Origin: Lactarius indigo
Lineage: Eukaryota; Basidiomycota; Agaricomycetes; Russulales; Russulaceae
Direction: 5' to 3'
Assembly: GCA_025766275.1 (NCBI GenBank)
Contig: JAFKAC010000011.1
Span: 1,550,001 to 1,614,000 of the forward strand
Length of the DNA stretch: 64,000 bases
Shown here: in pieces, positions 31,670-41,330 of the stretch
How positions within the stretch are numbered: the first letter of the stretch is position 1
Layout of the letters: every line of letters begins with the position of its first letter
Notes under the pieces: generated by a model
The model's input: the letters and a program-made list of their open reading frames with translations, nothing else
Database searches by the model: none
What the model was told of the DNA's origin: nothing
Translations under genes and position numbers: made by a program

Positions 31670-32230
31670 TGTCACGTTTCGGACTTTCTGTGTTGTGGTA
31701 CGACATTGATTAGGACCCTTACTGTACCGGTTGCAACTACGGCGGTAAGGTATATTAGTTGCGGACTTTACTACGGTGATACGGCGGTGTGATAGGTGAT
31801 ACGAGTACGATAGCTGACTGATGACCGACGCCACTAGTACAAGTACTAGTAGTATTAGTGTTTGCGATGTTTCTGCGATACGTTGGACGCTACCTACTGT
31901 GACTCATAGCAGCGCTTGTAAGCCTGCTAGAATATGTATTTAAGACTCTGTGCGAAGACCAAGATACGCCATCTTGGTCTTCTTGAATCGCCACTAGTTC
32001 GCTTTCTCTTTCAAGCTTTCTCTCTCTCTCTTCGCGTCTCCAAGTCTTCAGTCAGTGTCCGACTTCGTTCGTGACAAGCAAGATAAGCAAAGGGACTTGC
32101 CGGTGTACCTTCGTGTATTCATCAAGGCAAGCACACGGACCTTCGTGTCGTCGTGTCAAGTATACATTCGCGCTAAGTTGTTATCGCCTCTTTCGAGCTC
32201 AAGTCGAGCTAACGCCGTGGCGGCGTTACA
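31670..32230 (+). repeat. B2 3' LTR
   Basis: 561 bp, TGTCACG...GTTACA, followed by CATTC. About two differences from the 5' LTR. Confidence 0.95.
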
Positions 32231-32235
32231 CATTC

Positions 32236-32594
32236 CTAGGATAGCTGTACTAGGGTTCGAGCTAGTTACGCTACTGGTTTCCATTGTTCTAGCGGCACTT
32301 TAAAGCCCACATGTATTTGTATAAGTAGTTGTTCTGGAAGACCAAGAGTCCCCATCTTGGTCTTCTTCAATCCACCACTTGACTCGTCTTCTGTCTGCCT
32401 TAGTCTCGGACTAAGAGTGCCTCCGCTACTATCCACCAAGGGATAGTACTTCTTTACCTTCACTGCAGCGTGTGCTGGTGCGCCCCTGTTCAGCTCGCAT
32501 TAGGTTGACACAAGGTCCCTATTCACCTACTCTTTGCTAAGTCGATTATGCCTATTTCGAGTCCAAGTCGGACTAACGCCGGTGGAGCGTAACA
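32236..32594 (+). repeat. A1 3' LTR, second part
   Basis: Continues the LTR cut at 24312; 136 + 359 bp gives the same 495-bp length as the 5' LTR. Ends GAGCGTAACA at 32594. The next bases, TCTGA, do not match the 5' flank GGTCA. Confidence 0.9.
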
Positions 32595-33006
32595 TCTGAA
32601 TCGGCATCAATGGCTTGGATATGACCTTTTCCTGGTCCCAATCCAAGATGTGCGGGGACTGGTTTATATGAGTACCAGGAGTGTTTCGAGTCAGAGTAGG
32701 CAACATAGGCCCAAATATGCTGGTCCTCAATGTATTTGATGGGTTCATATGAAAGCTTGTTGGGATCGTAGACATTGATGAGCTAGGTTGTCTCTACATG
32801 TCAGGACACTGCCCGAAACAACCCAAGCTACCCTGGGTTCAGGGAGGCATGAAGCCACGTTGCCAATTGTGCAGGCCTTCGCGGGACTCGTAACTTCGTA
32901 CAGTGGTCGGCCGATTCGGGGGGAAACGTCACTCTAGAGTGCCAAAGGGCGCGCGATGGTGCGGCACTTAGGGGAACACAGCAAGCGAAGGGAACTGGGA
33001 CCCTAG
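32595..33006 (-). pseudogene. E gag remnant, inner part
   Basis: The reverse strand has a coding-like run with a YDPNKLSYEPIKYIEDQHI stretch and a WAYVAYSDSKHSWYSYKP stretch (about 32600-32790). It resembles in style the conserved N-terminal Gag domain of A, B and D (the WNPIDHRWDIVRP region), but identity is low. It lies downstream of the other E part once D is removed. It ends at the A1 LTR boundary. Confidence 0.4.
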
Positions 33007-33513
33007 TGTAACGCCGTCACGACGTTAGCTCGACTTGAGCTCAATAGAGGCGGTAACAACTTAGCGGTGATCTCTCTCTACTTGAAGACGCGAAGGTCCA
33101 AGTCGTATACACGGGTGAGTGCTCGAAGGCACACCTAAGTCTTTATGGCTCTAGCGACGAAGTCGAAAGTATTCGGGCGAAGAGATGAGGAGAAAGAGGC
33201 AAGAAAGAAGTGACGATTCAAGAAGACCAAGATGGTGTATCTTGGTCTTCATCGGACACTATAAATACAAGTCGAGCAGGCTTTGAAGCGCTGCTATGAG
33301 TCACAGTAAGTAAGCGTCCAACGTATCGCGTAAGTAACTCAATCCTAGTACCACTACTACTAGTATTAGTGGCGTTAGTCCTCAGTCAGCAATCGTACCG
33401 TATCTCCTATCGCACTACCGTATCACCGTAGATAAGTCCGCAACTAATATACCTTACCGCCGTAGCTGCAACCGGTACAGTAAGGGTAGCAAATCACGAG
33501 TCAAAATGTAACA
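33007..33513 (-). repeat. D 3' LTR
   Basis: On the reverse strand it starts TGTTACATTTTGACTC and ends GTTACA. It is preceded by the polypurine tract GAGAAGGGGGTGA (33514-33526, reverse strand). Confidence 0.95.
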
Positions 33514-33526
33514 TCACCCCCTTCTC
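33514..33526 (-). promoter_or_regulatory. D 3' polypurine tract
   Basis: GAGAAGGGGGTGA on the reverse strand, abutting the 3' LTR. Confidence 0.75.
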
Positions 33527-33542
33527 AGCGTGAGGCCCCGAC

Positions 33543-36500
33543 TCACCGAAAATCTCTTGCCGGCCACTCCCGTTGTTCGTCGGCAATGCGCTCGAGCGCA
33601 GTGGCGCGCTCCAACTGATAAATGGAGTCCTGCCTGTCGCTCTGCGCGCATGCGATCATGTCTCGCAACTGCACCACCCGTGCTCGGAGTCGCTCCAGCT
33701 CAAAGCTGGCCGCGCGGTAGCGCGTGACCTCCGCGGTGAGCGTCTCGTCGTTGATGCGGTTGAGGGCGCGGTCCATAATACGGTCCGCGGCGAAGATGAC
33801 AAGATCTTCGTGGGGATACGTGGGGCGGAGCGCGGCGCTCACATGGGGTTTGGCGTAGAGGGGCTTACCGTATAAGTGTGGGGAGCCCGGTATGACTCCC
33901 AGTATAAGGGGGTCCGCCCCTCCTATGATCTGGACGTGGGAAGCGTCCCTCTCTACTCCGTTGGGTCCGGTGATGGGGTATGGAATGTGATGGGGTCGTC
34001 TATTTGCCCGGAACCCTTCAGGCGCAATAACGTGCGTGGGGTCATCAGCGGCGGTGAATGGGCGGTGATCAGCGGCGCCCGGTACACGCACATGTCCTCG
34101 GTACATGGCGGACCCGTCGGAGTTGACGAGCCAGGGCGTGATGCGGGGATTAGTAGGGTCGCCTTTCGTTCGAAGGAAGGCGTGGCGTGCCGGGTAGTAA
34201 TCGTCGTCGTCATGGCCAGCCTCAGCAGCCTCCATCGCTGCCGCCGCTCGCGCATCTCTCTCAGTCGGGCCGCGGCTGAGTCTAACTGTTCCTTCTGCCA
34301 CTCCGCCGCTACCCTCCTCCAACCGTCCAACTCGTACTCCAGGAGAGCTTGAACGCTGGTCGTTGCTCGGGAAAACTCCACGAACGCCGACGAGGTCATT
34401 GCTTGGGGGGATGGCAGCGATGGGCTCGCGCTCTCCACGTTTGTTGCGGAAGACGTGGACGACGGCGGATTCGTCGTCGGGCTGTTGCGTGGGATCGGGA
34501 AACCGGGCAAGGACATTTGCCCATTCTTGTGCGGTGATGCGGCCCTCTGGCTGGCCGACGGGTGTGTACGGGGTGATTTGGGTGTTGGGAACCTCAGTCT
34601 CGTCGTCGTCTGCGAGGAGGGCCCGAGCGTCTTCTGCAAGGGAGTCGAGGAGGATCGCTTGGGTGACATGTCGTAGAGGGGAAGTGGGCATGAGAGTGGT
34701 GATAGAACGAAGGAAGAGGGGATGACTCTCCTGGGTACGGGTTGAACCCCTTTTAACCACTGTTCCGTGAGCTTGCGCTTCCTGATAGAGACGGAGCGCT
34801 TCCGGCGCGAAGACGTCATCTTTGTTGACCCACTGATTCTCTGAGTCTGGGTACCCCTTCCATTTGATGAGGTACTGGAGTCGTCTCCTTCTGCCGAAGT
34901 GCCGAGAGTCCAGAATGGCTTCGACCTCGTACTCTTCTTCTCCATCAATCAACTCGGGCGGCGGTCGTGTGAAGTTTTCCCCATGAAGGGTGGTTTGTTT
35001 GTATGGTGTGAGAAGATCGATATGGAACACTGGGTGAATGCTCCACTGGACAGGGAGTTCTAATCGATAGTTGTAAGGGGACATCACCTGCGTCACCCGA
35101 AATGGTCCGTGGCGTCGCGCCGCCAATTTCGCCGTGGGCTGATTGGTTCGCAGATGCTTGCCTTCTAGCCACACGAGGTCTCCTATCTTGAATTTGGGCG
35201 TATCTTTGTTGCGGACCCACGCCTCCTGGGCCCGTTTCATGAGGCGCTGGGCGTCCTCCCTGGCTTCTTTTAGTTGTGTCAGTCGCCTTGTGACCTGAGG
35301 GAGAGGAGACGGCTTATCGGTCCAGTCCGCTTGCGGGTTAAACCCCATTAGGAGCTGAAACGGCGATTGTTTCGTATGCTCGTGCGGCCAGTTATTGTGC
35401 GCGAATTCGGCGATTGGCAGATAAGCGGCCCAGTTATCTTGCCACTCGTTCACCCAGAAGCGCAGATACTGCTCTAGCCATTGATTGGTCCGTTCGGATT
35501 GCCCGTTGGTGCGTGGATGGTATGCCGTTGATATGTTCTGTTGGATGCCTAGAACTCGACATATTTCTCTGGTGAACTTTGACGCGAATCGCGGGTCTCT
35601 GTCACTGATACACTTGCGTGGTAATCCGAAACGCTTGAATACGTGAGCGACGTACAGGGCTGCTGTTTCTTCTGCTGTTATCTCTTCTCTGCACGGAATG
35701 AAGATAGAGGCCTTGCTGCAGTCGTGGTCTGTGACGGTCAGTATACTGTCGTATCCTTGCGACGATGGGAGCTTGGTGATGAAGTCCATGGCTATAGTTT
35801 GGAAGGGGACGGCGTCCAGTACCGGCGTGATAGGATGTAATGCCGCTCGTATCGGCCTTGTGTTTACTTTGTTTCGTTGGCATTCCGTGCAGCCTTGTAC
35901 GTATTCATATATGTCCTTTCGCAGTTGCGGCCACCAGTAGTGTCGTTCTAGGATTCGTTGCGTTCTCGCCACCCCAGGGTGACCATGTATTGGTAGGTCG
36001 TGGTGGTCGTGTATCAGTACACGGTACGTCGAGGCAGGCCCGGTTATCACAAACCTGCCATCCTTGTACCATTCTCCTTCTATTTTTTTGAGGCGGTGGG
36101 GGTCTACCCACATCTTAATTACCTCATTATCTTGTTGATGACGTGGTTGTAGCAGGTTTGGGTTCGCGATAAAAGTGCGCACGGCATTGAGGGTTCTTAC
36201 GAAGACTTCGGGGGGTAGGACGACAACTTCGCTGTTGTCGTTTTCGCCTTGGTTGTAGTCTGGCCGTCTTGATAGGGCGTCTGCTCTGCCGTTGTTCTTT
36301 CCTTTGATGTGGTGAATCTCGAAGTCGTACTCAGAGAGTTCGAGCACTTCCCTTGCGATTCGTCTGCTAATCTTCTGCGGCGACTTCCAATATTGCAGGT
36401 TGAGGTGGTCTGAGTAAATTTTGATTTTGTGTGGCGCTCCTGCAAGCAGCGGTCTCCAGTTTCGCAATGCCTTGACTATGGCTAGCAGCTCTAGGTCGTA

Positions 36501-38282
36501 AATGTCGTAGTTTCGTTCCGCTTCCGAGAGTGTGGCTGAGTAATAGCCTATGGGGTGTCGCTTTCCGTCAGATTTTCGTTGTAATAATACGGCTCCCACC
36601 GCGTATCCGGAGGCATCGACCTCTAATTCGAATGGGTCCTGAAGGACTGGATGTGCCAGCACCGGTTCTTCAGTTACGAGGCGTTTGAGGGTGTTGAACG
36701 CCTTGTCTTCTTCTTCGGTCCATCGCCATTCCTCGTCCTTTCGTGTCAGTTTGGTGAGTGGTTTAGCGTGGGTTGCGAATCCGCGGATGAAGAGTCTGTA
36801 AAAGTTACAAAAACCGAGAAACGATCGAACATCTTTGACTTTTGTTGGTGTCGGCCAATCGTTGATGCCTTGAACTTTTACGGGGTCCATTCGGGTCACC
36901 CCCCTCTCAAGGATTACCCCCAGGTAATCCATCCGCGGCTGGTGGAACAGGCACTTCTCAAGCTTGAAGTAGAGGTCGTGTTCGCGTGCGACCTCCAAGA
37001 CGTCGCGAACCGCGTCGATATGAGCTGCCAGGTCGTGGTCAAAATGAGTGGCTAAGCCAATATCATCCATATAGACACGTATCGTGGTTCCCAACCGCTC
37101 ATGTTTTGCGATCGTGTCACGGTAAATATGGTTCATCATCGCCTGAAAGGTGGCCGGGGAGTTGGTGAGGCCAAAGAACATGACCGTGGGCTCAAAGAGA
37201 CCGAATTTAGTCTTAAACGCCGCTTTTTCCTGGTCTCCGTCACGAATACGGATGTTGTTATAGCCCCAGCGGATGTCAAGCTTTGTGTAGATATGTGCGT
37301 TGCTGAGGTCGAGGATGAGGTCTTGGATCAGCGGCAGCGGATATTGGTTGCGAATGGTGTGTGAGTTAATGACGCAATAATCCTGTACTGGGCGTAGTTT
37401 TCTGTCCTTCTTTTTGATGAAAAAGAAGGGTGATGCGTACGGGGAAATGGAAGGGCGTAAATATCCCTGTTTCAACTTCTCGTCAAGGAAGTCCTTTAAT
37501 TCGCCTTCTTCCTTTTGCGTCATGGGATATATCTTGCAATCGATCGCGGCTGGCGCTGACGGTTTGAATTCGATGGCATGATCCCAGGGTCGCGACGGAG
37601 GGAAGCGGTGTGAGGCCTGCTCGTTGAATAGCGTACTGTATTCTGCATACACTGGTGGCAGTACTGCCGCCGTCTGTTGTTGTTTTGCCGATATTGCCAG
37701 CTCTGTCGAAGTGGTGGCTCGTGTGAAGGTTTCTTCGTCCAGCTCCCGGACGATCGCTTCTTTCTCTGCTATAATTAGTGCTCGTATAGTAGGTGTGGTA
37801 AGTAGTTCTTCGGTGGTGGCTAAGACTACCGGTTGCATATCCGGATGCATCGTTGCCGTTGCCCAGCTGATTGTGGGTTCAAAGGCGCTTAGCCATGGGT
37901 AACCCAGTACCATGTCTTCGCTTCCGAGATCGGTAATTAGGAAGGTCATTTTCTTGATCTGTCCATGTGTTTTCACTTCCAGGTTAACATAATGAGTGAT
38001 TAACCCAGCTTTGTTTTCCGTATTGTCTATATTCCATATTTTGCGAGGCGTCTCTAACGGCCATATCGGGATTCCGGCCCGGGCCGCCGTACCTGGTTTG
38101 ATGAAGTTGTCGGTGGCTCCGGAGTCCACTAACGCATGTGTCTCAGTCGTTTGGTAATTCGTTTGGACTGTGACTGGAATTTGCAAAGATCGATAGCGCG
38201 TTGTCACGATTACAGAATTACATTGTAAGGCCCTCACCCAGACTGATGGGTTCAGGCGCCCTGAAAACCCTCTTTTCCCCAC
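33543..38282 (-). CDS. D Pol polyprotein with chromodomain and long C-terminal extension
   Basis: 1579 codons, the same length as B Pol and about as open. Visible: protease VDSGATDNFI, RT VYMDDIG, RNase H LEVDASGYAVGAVLL, the integrase finger ending CTECQ, Asp in AMDFITK, Asp in SDRDPRF, Glu in GQSERTN, chromodomain LQYLIKWKGYPDSENQWV, and the extension with PEGFRANRRP and ASHVQIIGGADPLILG. The normal route to it is a -1 shift at GGGTTTT (38264-38270, reverse strand) near the end of gag. Since gag carries three lesions upstream, this Pol may no longer be made from its own RNA. Confidence 0.9.
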   Translation of the reverse strand: MGKRGFSGRLNPSVWVRALQCNSVIVTTRYRSLQIPVTVQTNYQTTETHALVDSGATDNFIKPGTAARAGIPIWPLETPRKIWNIDNTENKAGLITHYVNLEVKTHGQIKKMTFLITDLGSEDMVLGYPWLSAFEPTISWATATMHPDMQPVVLATTEELLTTPTIRALIIAEKEAIVRELDEETFTRATTSTELAISAKQQQTAAVLPPVYAEYSTLFNEQASHRFPPSRPWDHAIEFKPSAPAAIDCKIYPMTQKEEGELKDFLDEKLKQGYLRPSISPYASPFFFIKKKDRKLRPVQDYCVINSHTIRNQYPLPLIQDLILDLSNAHIYTKLDIRWGYNNIRIRDGDQEKAAFKTKFGLFEPTVMFFGLTNSPATFQAMMNHIYRDTIAKHERLGTTIRVYMDDIGLATHFDHDLAAHIDAVRDVLEVAREHDLYFKLEKCLFHQPRMDYLGVILERGVTRMDPVKVQGINDWPTPTKVKDVRSFLGFCNFYRLFIRGFATHAKPLTKLTRKDEEWRWTEEEDKAFNTLKRLVTEEPVLAHPVLQDPFELEVDASGYAVGAVLLQRKSDGKRHPIGYYSATLSEAERNYDIYDLELLAIVKALRNWRPLLAGAPHKIKIYSDHLNLQYWKSPQKISRRIAREVLELSEYDFEIHHIKGKNNGRADALSRRPDYNQGENDNSEVVVLPPEVFVRTLNAVRTFIANPNLLQPRHQQDNEVIKMWVDPHRLKKIEGEWYKDGRFVITGPASTYRVLIHDHHDLPIHGHPGVARTQRILERHYWWPQLRKDIYEYVQGCTECQRNKVNTRPIRAALHPITPVLDAVPFQTIAMDFITKLPSSQGYDSILTVTDHDCSKASIFIPCREEITAEETAALYVAHVFKRFGLPRKCISDRDPRFASKFTREICRVLGIQQNISTAYHPRTNGQSERTNQWLEQYLRFWVNEWQDNWAAYLPIAEFAHNNWPHEHTKQSPFQLLMGFNPQADWTDKPSPLPQVTRRLTQLKEAREDAQRLMKRAQEAWVRNKDTPKFKIGDLVWLEGKHLRTNQPTAKLAARRHGPFRVTQVMSPYNYRLELPVQWSIHPVFHIDLLTPYKQTTLHGENFTRPPPELIDGEEEYEVEAILDSRHFGRRRRLQYLIKWKGYPDSENQWVNKDDVFAPEALRLYQEAQAHGTVVKRGSTRTQESHPLFLRSITTLMPTSPLRHVTQAILLDSLAEDARALLADDDETEVPNTQITPYTPVGQPEGRITAQEWANVLARFPDPTQQPDDESAVVHVFRNKRGEREPIAAIPPSNDLVGVRGVFPSNDQRSSSPGVRVGRLEEGSGGVAEGTVRLSRGPTERDARAAAAMEAAEAGHDDDDYYPARHAFLRTKGDPTNPRITPWLVNSDGSAMYRGHVRVPGAADHRPFTAADDPTHVIAPEGFRANRRPHHIPYPITGPNGVERDASHVQIIGGADPLILGVIPGSPHLYGKPLYAKPHVSAALRPTYPHEDLVIFAADRIMDRALNRINDETLTAEVTRYRAASFELERLRARVVQLRDMIACAQSDRQDSIYQLERATALERIADEQREWPARDFR
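33953..34669 (-). CDS. D ORFX: overlapping ORF in the +1 frame of pol (238 aa)
   Basis: ATG at 34669 on the reverse strand, aligned with the B and A2 ORFX starts. The frame stays open to the same relative stop as in B. It keeps the LEYELDGWRRVAAEWQKEQL helix and GSGQIDDPITF end, while the N-terminal half has diverged from B yet remains open and Ser/Pro-rich. Function unknown; translation unproven. Confidence 0.45.
   Translation of the reverse strand: MSPKRSSSTPLQKTLGPSSQTTTRLRFPTPKSPRTHPSASQRAASPHKNGQMSLPGFPIPRNSPTTNPPSSTSSATNVESASPSLPSPQAMTSSAFVEFSRATTSVQALLEYELDGWRRVAAEWQKEQLDSAAARLREMRERRQRWRLLRLAMTTTITTRHATPSFERKATLLIPASRPGSSTPTGPPCTEDMCVYRAPLITAHSPPLMTPRTLLRLKGSGQIDDPITFHTPSPDPTE
36896..36932 (-). 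promoter_or_regulatory. D internal palindrome plus internal polypurine tract
   Basis: Reverse strand: GGATTACC/GGTAATCC arms, then GAGAGGGGGGTGA (36908-36896). The A-to-G change in the tract parallels the one in D's own 3' tract (GAGAAGGGGGTGA). Confidence 0.5.
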
Positions 38283-40314
38283 AGATCTTGAAGTATGAGG
38301 TCTTTTACCTCATCTGTGCTATTGGCTACTTGCGTCAGCCACTCCTTCACTTGTTCTCCTGCTGTCTTTGCTGCTTTGATTTGCGGCGCGGGCGTCGCGC
38401 TGGGTGCCGGCGTTGCGTATCCCGGCAGCGATGGTTCGTACTGGGATACGGGGCCCGGTGATCCCGGCCATTGCGATGGCCAGGCGGTTTCTGTCATTCT
38501 ACTGCTGGATGGGGCGTTCTGCCACTGCCTCTGTCGTCGGGGGTATGGGCAGTTTCGTGAGAGATGTCCTGGAGCGTCACAATTGTAACAAAGGACGTTC
38601 CTTAGGTCCCTTCTAGATCCGCCCCTCCCTCATCCTCTGGCTCCCGGACCTCCTCGCGGTGGAAAGGGTGGTGTCTGCCAGTCGTGGTGGGGCAGTTTGT
38701 TGAAGTCGATGTCTTCGGATCCGGCCAGTCGCACTTTGGCGCGGTCGGCAGAGGTGTCCATTGCCCATGGATTGGTTTGTGGCAGGTTTTGCGGCAGTGC
38801 CCATCCTGCGTTGCCGGTCTGCTTCTTTGGCTGAGTCGTAGTGCTCTTGTATTCGTTGAGCCTTGCTTTGAGGTGGATGTAGTTTTTCTGTCTCTTGAGG
38901 ACAGCCCTCTTCCAGTCGTCGAACGTTACTGGTTCGTTGAATTGGAACGCGTTTTTGAATAGTTCCTTGGGCAAACCCGACGTGAATAGATCGACGGTTT
39001 GCGGTTCGTTGAGGTGATAATGAGCTTTCCGCGCTAGTTGTTCGAAGTCGTTGACGTACTTATCAATGTCTTCTCCCGTCATTTTGAACCCCTTTCGTAA
39101 TATGGCTTGCGCTTGTTCTCTTTCCAGCGTGTTTTCAAACCGCTGGCTGAAGCCGTCGGCTACGGTGTTCCATAGGTCTCGAGTGTAGGGACTGATTCCC
39201 CGTTGTATTTGTCGATTGAGCCAGTTCAGGAAGGATAGCACCCATTCGCTGACTGCTCCGCCTTTGATGTATGAAAGGAACAGGAGGCATCTCCTGTAGT
39301 CGTTGCGCATGATGGGGGCGTCCAGATTCATCCCCCAGTAAACATGCCACTGTGTGAGGAATTGGTCGACTTTAAGTCTGTCCCCATCGAAAATTGAAGG
39401 TGGCTCGCCGGTTAACTTCTCACTGGGATGTCCTCTATCCCCTATGCCTCCGCCACCGCCTCCTCCGTCGCCGCCGCCTCCGCCTCCCCCGGGCGGGTCA
39501 TGGGGCATTCCTCTTGGTGGTTCGGTTCTTCGCAGGTCAAAGGGGATACCTCCTCCTGGTGGTGGTGGCGGGTCGTCTCCTGGACCTCCCACTCCTGGGG
39601 GTAGTTCCATTGTTGGTCATCGTTCAGATGGAGGGTCTCCTCTGTCCGATCCTATTGCCCAGAAGATTGCAGCGTCGTCTGCGGTCATACGTACTCCCGT
39701 TTCCGGGTTAATGGGCATGAGATTAGCCCTTGCTTCTTCTTGCACTGCTCGCGCTTCTTCTAATGCAACTTCCTCCATTGCACGTGTTATCGTAGCCATG
39801 ATGGCTGGGGATCGAATATGAATTGGTTCTGGTTCAGTGATATGTGCGGACTCAGCTCGTTCTACGAGGAGATCTTGTATCGCTCCTCCGCTCGTTTCAA
39901 TTTGGTCTGGTTCTCGGCCTTCGCTTTCTTCCTGGCTTTGACTTTCTTCTGCTTCTGATACTACCTCTCCTGTGGAGTGTTCTCGTTCTTGTCCGTCAAT
40001 GGGTCCCCAGTCTGCTCGGCTATTGAGTTCTCGTGCGTCGATGTCGCAATGATATCTGGGTCCAGCTGGTCGTATGACGTCCCACTGGGAGTCTATGGGG
40101 TTCCACGTAACTTCTACCCAACACAAGTGGTCGAAGTTGAACTCAACTGGGCGGAACCTTGAAGGTCCGTTGAACTCTACGAGTATCCGGTTTCTTCTTG
40201 TCTTTCCCTCCAACTGGCAGCTTGTAAAAAGCGCGTAGGGACGTTTCGTTCTCCCCTTCTTGGGATTGAGTATGGACGGAAATTCGTCCACTGGTCTCTG
40301 GTTGTTACGGCCAC
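38252..40314 (-). pseudogene. D gag, broken by one deletion and two stops
   Basis: Clearly homologous to B Gag from GTG 40314 (context ACCGTGG, reverse strand) to TGA 38252. A one-base deletion near 40180-40186 shifts frame in the N-terminal domain, just before VEFNGPSRFRP. TGA at 39617-39619 stands where B has CGA, just before MELPPGVGG. TGA at 38630-38632 stands where B has CGA, in the Arg/Gly-rich patch before the zinc knuckle CYNCDAPGHLSRNC. As in A and B there is no ATG on the sense strand between the predicted transcript start (40560) and the internal MATITRAMEEV segment. An assembly error could account for the deletion but hardly for both stops. Confidence 0.88.
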
Positions 40315-40318
40315 GGTG

Positions 40319-40333
40319 GGATCTTGGTCTTAA
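40319..40333 (-). promoter_or_regulatory. D primer-binding site (self-priming type)
   Basis: Reverse strand TTAAGACCAAGATCC; AAGACCAAGAT is complementary to the segment that starts at 40560, 34 nt after the TATTTATA box (40594). Confidence 0.75.
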
Positions 40334-40840
40334 TGTAACGCCGTCACGACGTTAGCTCGACTTGAGCTCAATAGAGGCGGTAACAACTTAGCGGTGATCT
40401 CTCTCTACTTGAAGACGCGAAGGTCCAAGTCGTATACACGGGTGAGTGCTCGAAGGCACACCTAAGTCTTTATGGCTCTAGCGACGAAGTCGAAAGTATT
40501 CGGGCGAAGAGATGAGGAGAAAGAGGCAAGAAAGAAGTGACGATTCAAGAAGACCAAGATGGTGTATCTTGGTCTTCATCGGACACTATAAATACAAGTC
40601 GAGCAGGCTTTGAAGCGCTGCTATGAGTCACAGTAAGTAAGCGTCCAACGTATCGCGTAAGTAACTCAATCCTAGTACCACTACTACTAGTATTAGTGGC
40701 GTTAGTCCTCAGTCAGCAATCGTACCGTATCTCCTATCGCACTACCGTATCACCGTAGATAAGTCCGCAACTAATATACCTTACCGCCGTAGCTGCAACC
40801 GGTACAGTAAGGGTAGCAAATCACGAGTCAAAACGTAACA
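40334..40840 (-). repeat. D 5' LTR
   Basis: 507 bp; the reverse strand starts TGTTACGTTTTGACTC. TATA box 40594-40587, predicted start 40560, and a TGACTCA motif at 40630-40624. The U3 head (about 40735-40815) is very like that of B. Confidence 0.95.
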
Positions 40841-41303
40841 CCTAGAGCTCTAAGCTCTGAGGGATTAACTGGGGGAAAGGGGTAGTTACAGGATGTTTAT
40901 ATACATGGAAACAGAGGTATTGATCTAAATATAAAGTAGACCCTAGAGGGCAACCAAGTGAGGTCACAAAGTGAAAGGAATGGAATGGGCCAATGCCTGA
41001 GATCGGCCGAAGCATGGGAAAGTTGGCTGCCAGAGCAATACAGAAAAGTGCCCAATATCGGCCGAAGCGTGGGAAAGTGCAGGCCGCCAGAGCGGTGCAA
41101 GATGGTAGTAAAAGATGACAGATCCAAAAACAGTAATTTACCTGGCCAGCCATGTGCTGGGTGTATTAATGTAGTATCCCTCGTCATGTGGGGTGTTCCT
41201 CCAGAGAGTGGTTCCTTTGATGGAGGGTCAGAGATCGTTGTGTGGGTGTCGTTCCAGATACTCCTGGACAAACTGGGTTTGGCTTTGGCTGGTGAGAGCC
41301 ATG
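40841..41303 (-). pseudogene. E gag remnant, 5' part
   Basis: Reverse strand ATG 41303 follows the E primer-binding site closely and opens with MALTSQSQTQFVQEYLERH, then meets TGA and further stops. It looks like an old decayed gag, cut at 40841-40845 by D. Unlike A, B and C, this family appears to start gag with a normal ATG. Confidence 0.4.
40996..41105. repeat. two-copy tandem repeat, about 55 bp unit
   Basis: ATCGGCCGAAGC followed by RTGGGAAAGT and GCCAGAGC occurs twice in a row with small differences, inside the E gag remnant. Confidence 0.6.
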
Positions 41304-41317
41304 GTGTGCAACTGTGG

Positions 41318-41330
41318 AGACTAGACTTAA
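41318..41330 (-). promoter_or_regulatory. E primer-binding site (self-priming type)
   Basis: Reverse strand TTAAGTCTAGTCT next to the LTR end. AAGTCTAGTCT is the exact complement of AGACTAGACTT, which begins at 41574 on the reverse strand. The sequence differs from that of A, B and D but the design is the same. Confidence 0.65.

Larger units (their letters stand above)
24313..32230 (+). mobile_element. B2: full-length, apparently intact chromodomain Ty3/Gypsy element
   Basis: Two 561-bp LTRs (24313-24873 and 31670-32230) with about two differences, target duplication CATTC (24308-24312 and 32231-32235), and open gag and pol. It is inserted in the A1 3' LTR. Confidence 0.95.
7479..32594 (+). 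mobile_element. A1: decayed chromodomain Ty3/Gypsy element with four nested insertions
   Basis: Two 495-bp LTRs (7479-7973, and 24177-24312 joined to 32236-32594) bracket a gag-pol like that of the intact copy A2. It is interrupted by solo LTR C3, solo LTR F, B1 (in the RNase H coding part) and B2 (in the 3' LTR). Many codons are now stops. The 5-bp flanks do not match (GGTCA left, TCTGA right), unlike every other complete insertion here. Confidence 0.85.
33007..40840 (-). mobile_element. D: full-length chromodomain Ty3/Gypsy element, gag broken, pol open
   Basis: Two 507-bp LTRs (33007-33513 and 40334-40840) that differ at one base as far as I can see. Target duplication CCTAG (33002-33006 and 40841-40845). 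It is related to B in LTR and protein sequence but is clearly a separate subfamily. It splits element E. Confidence 0.95.
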
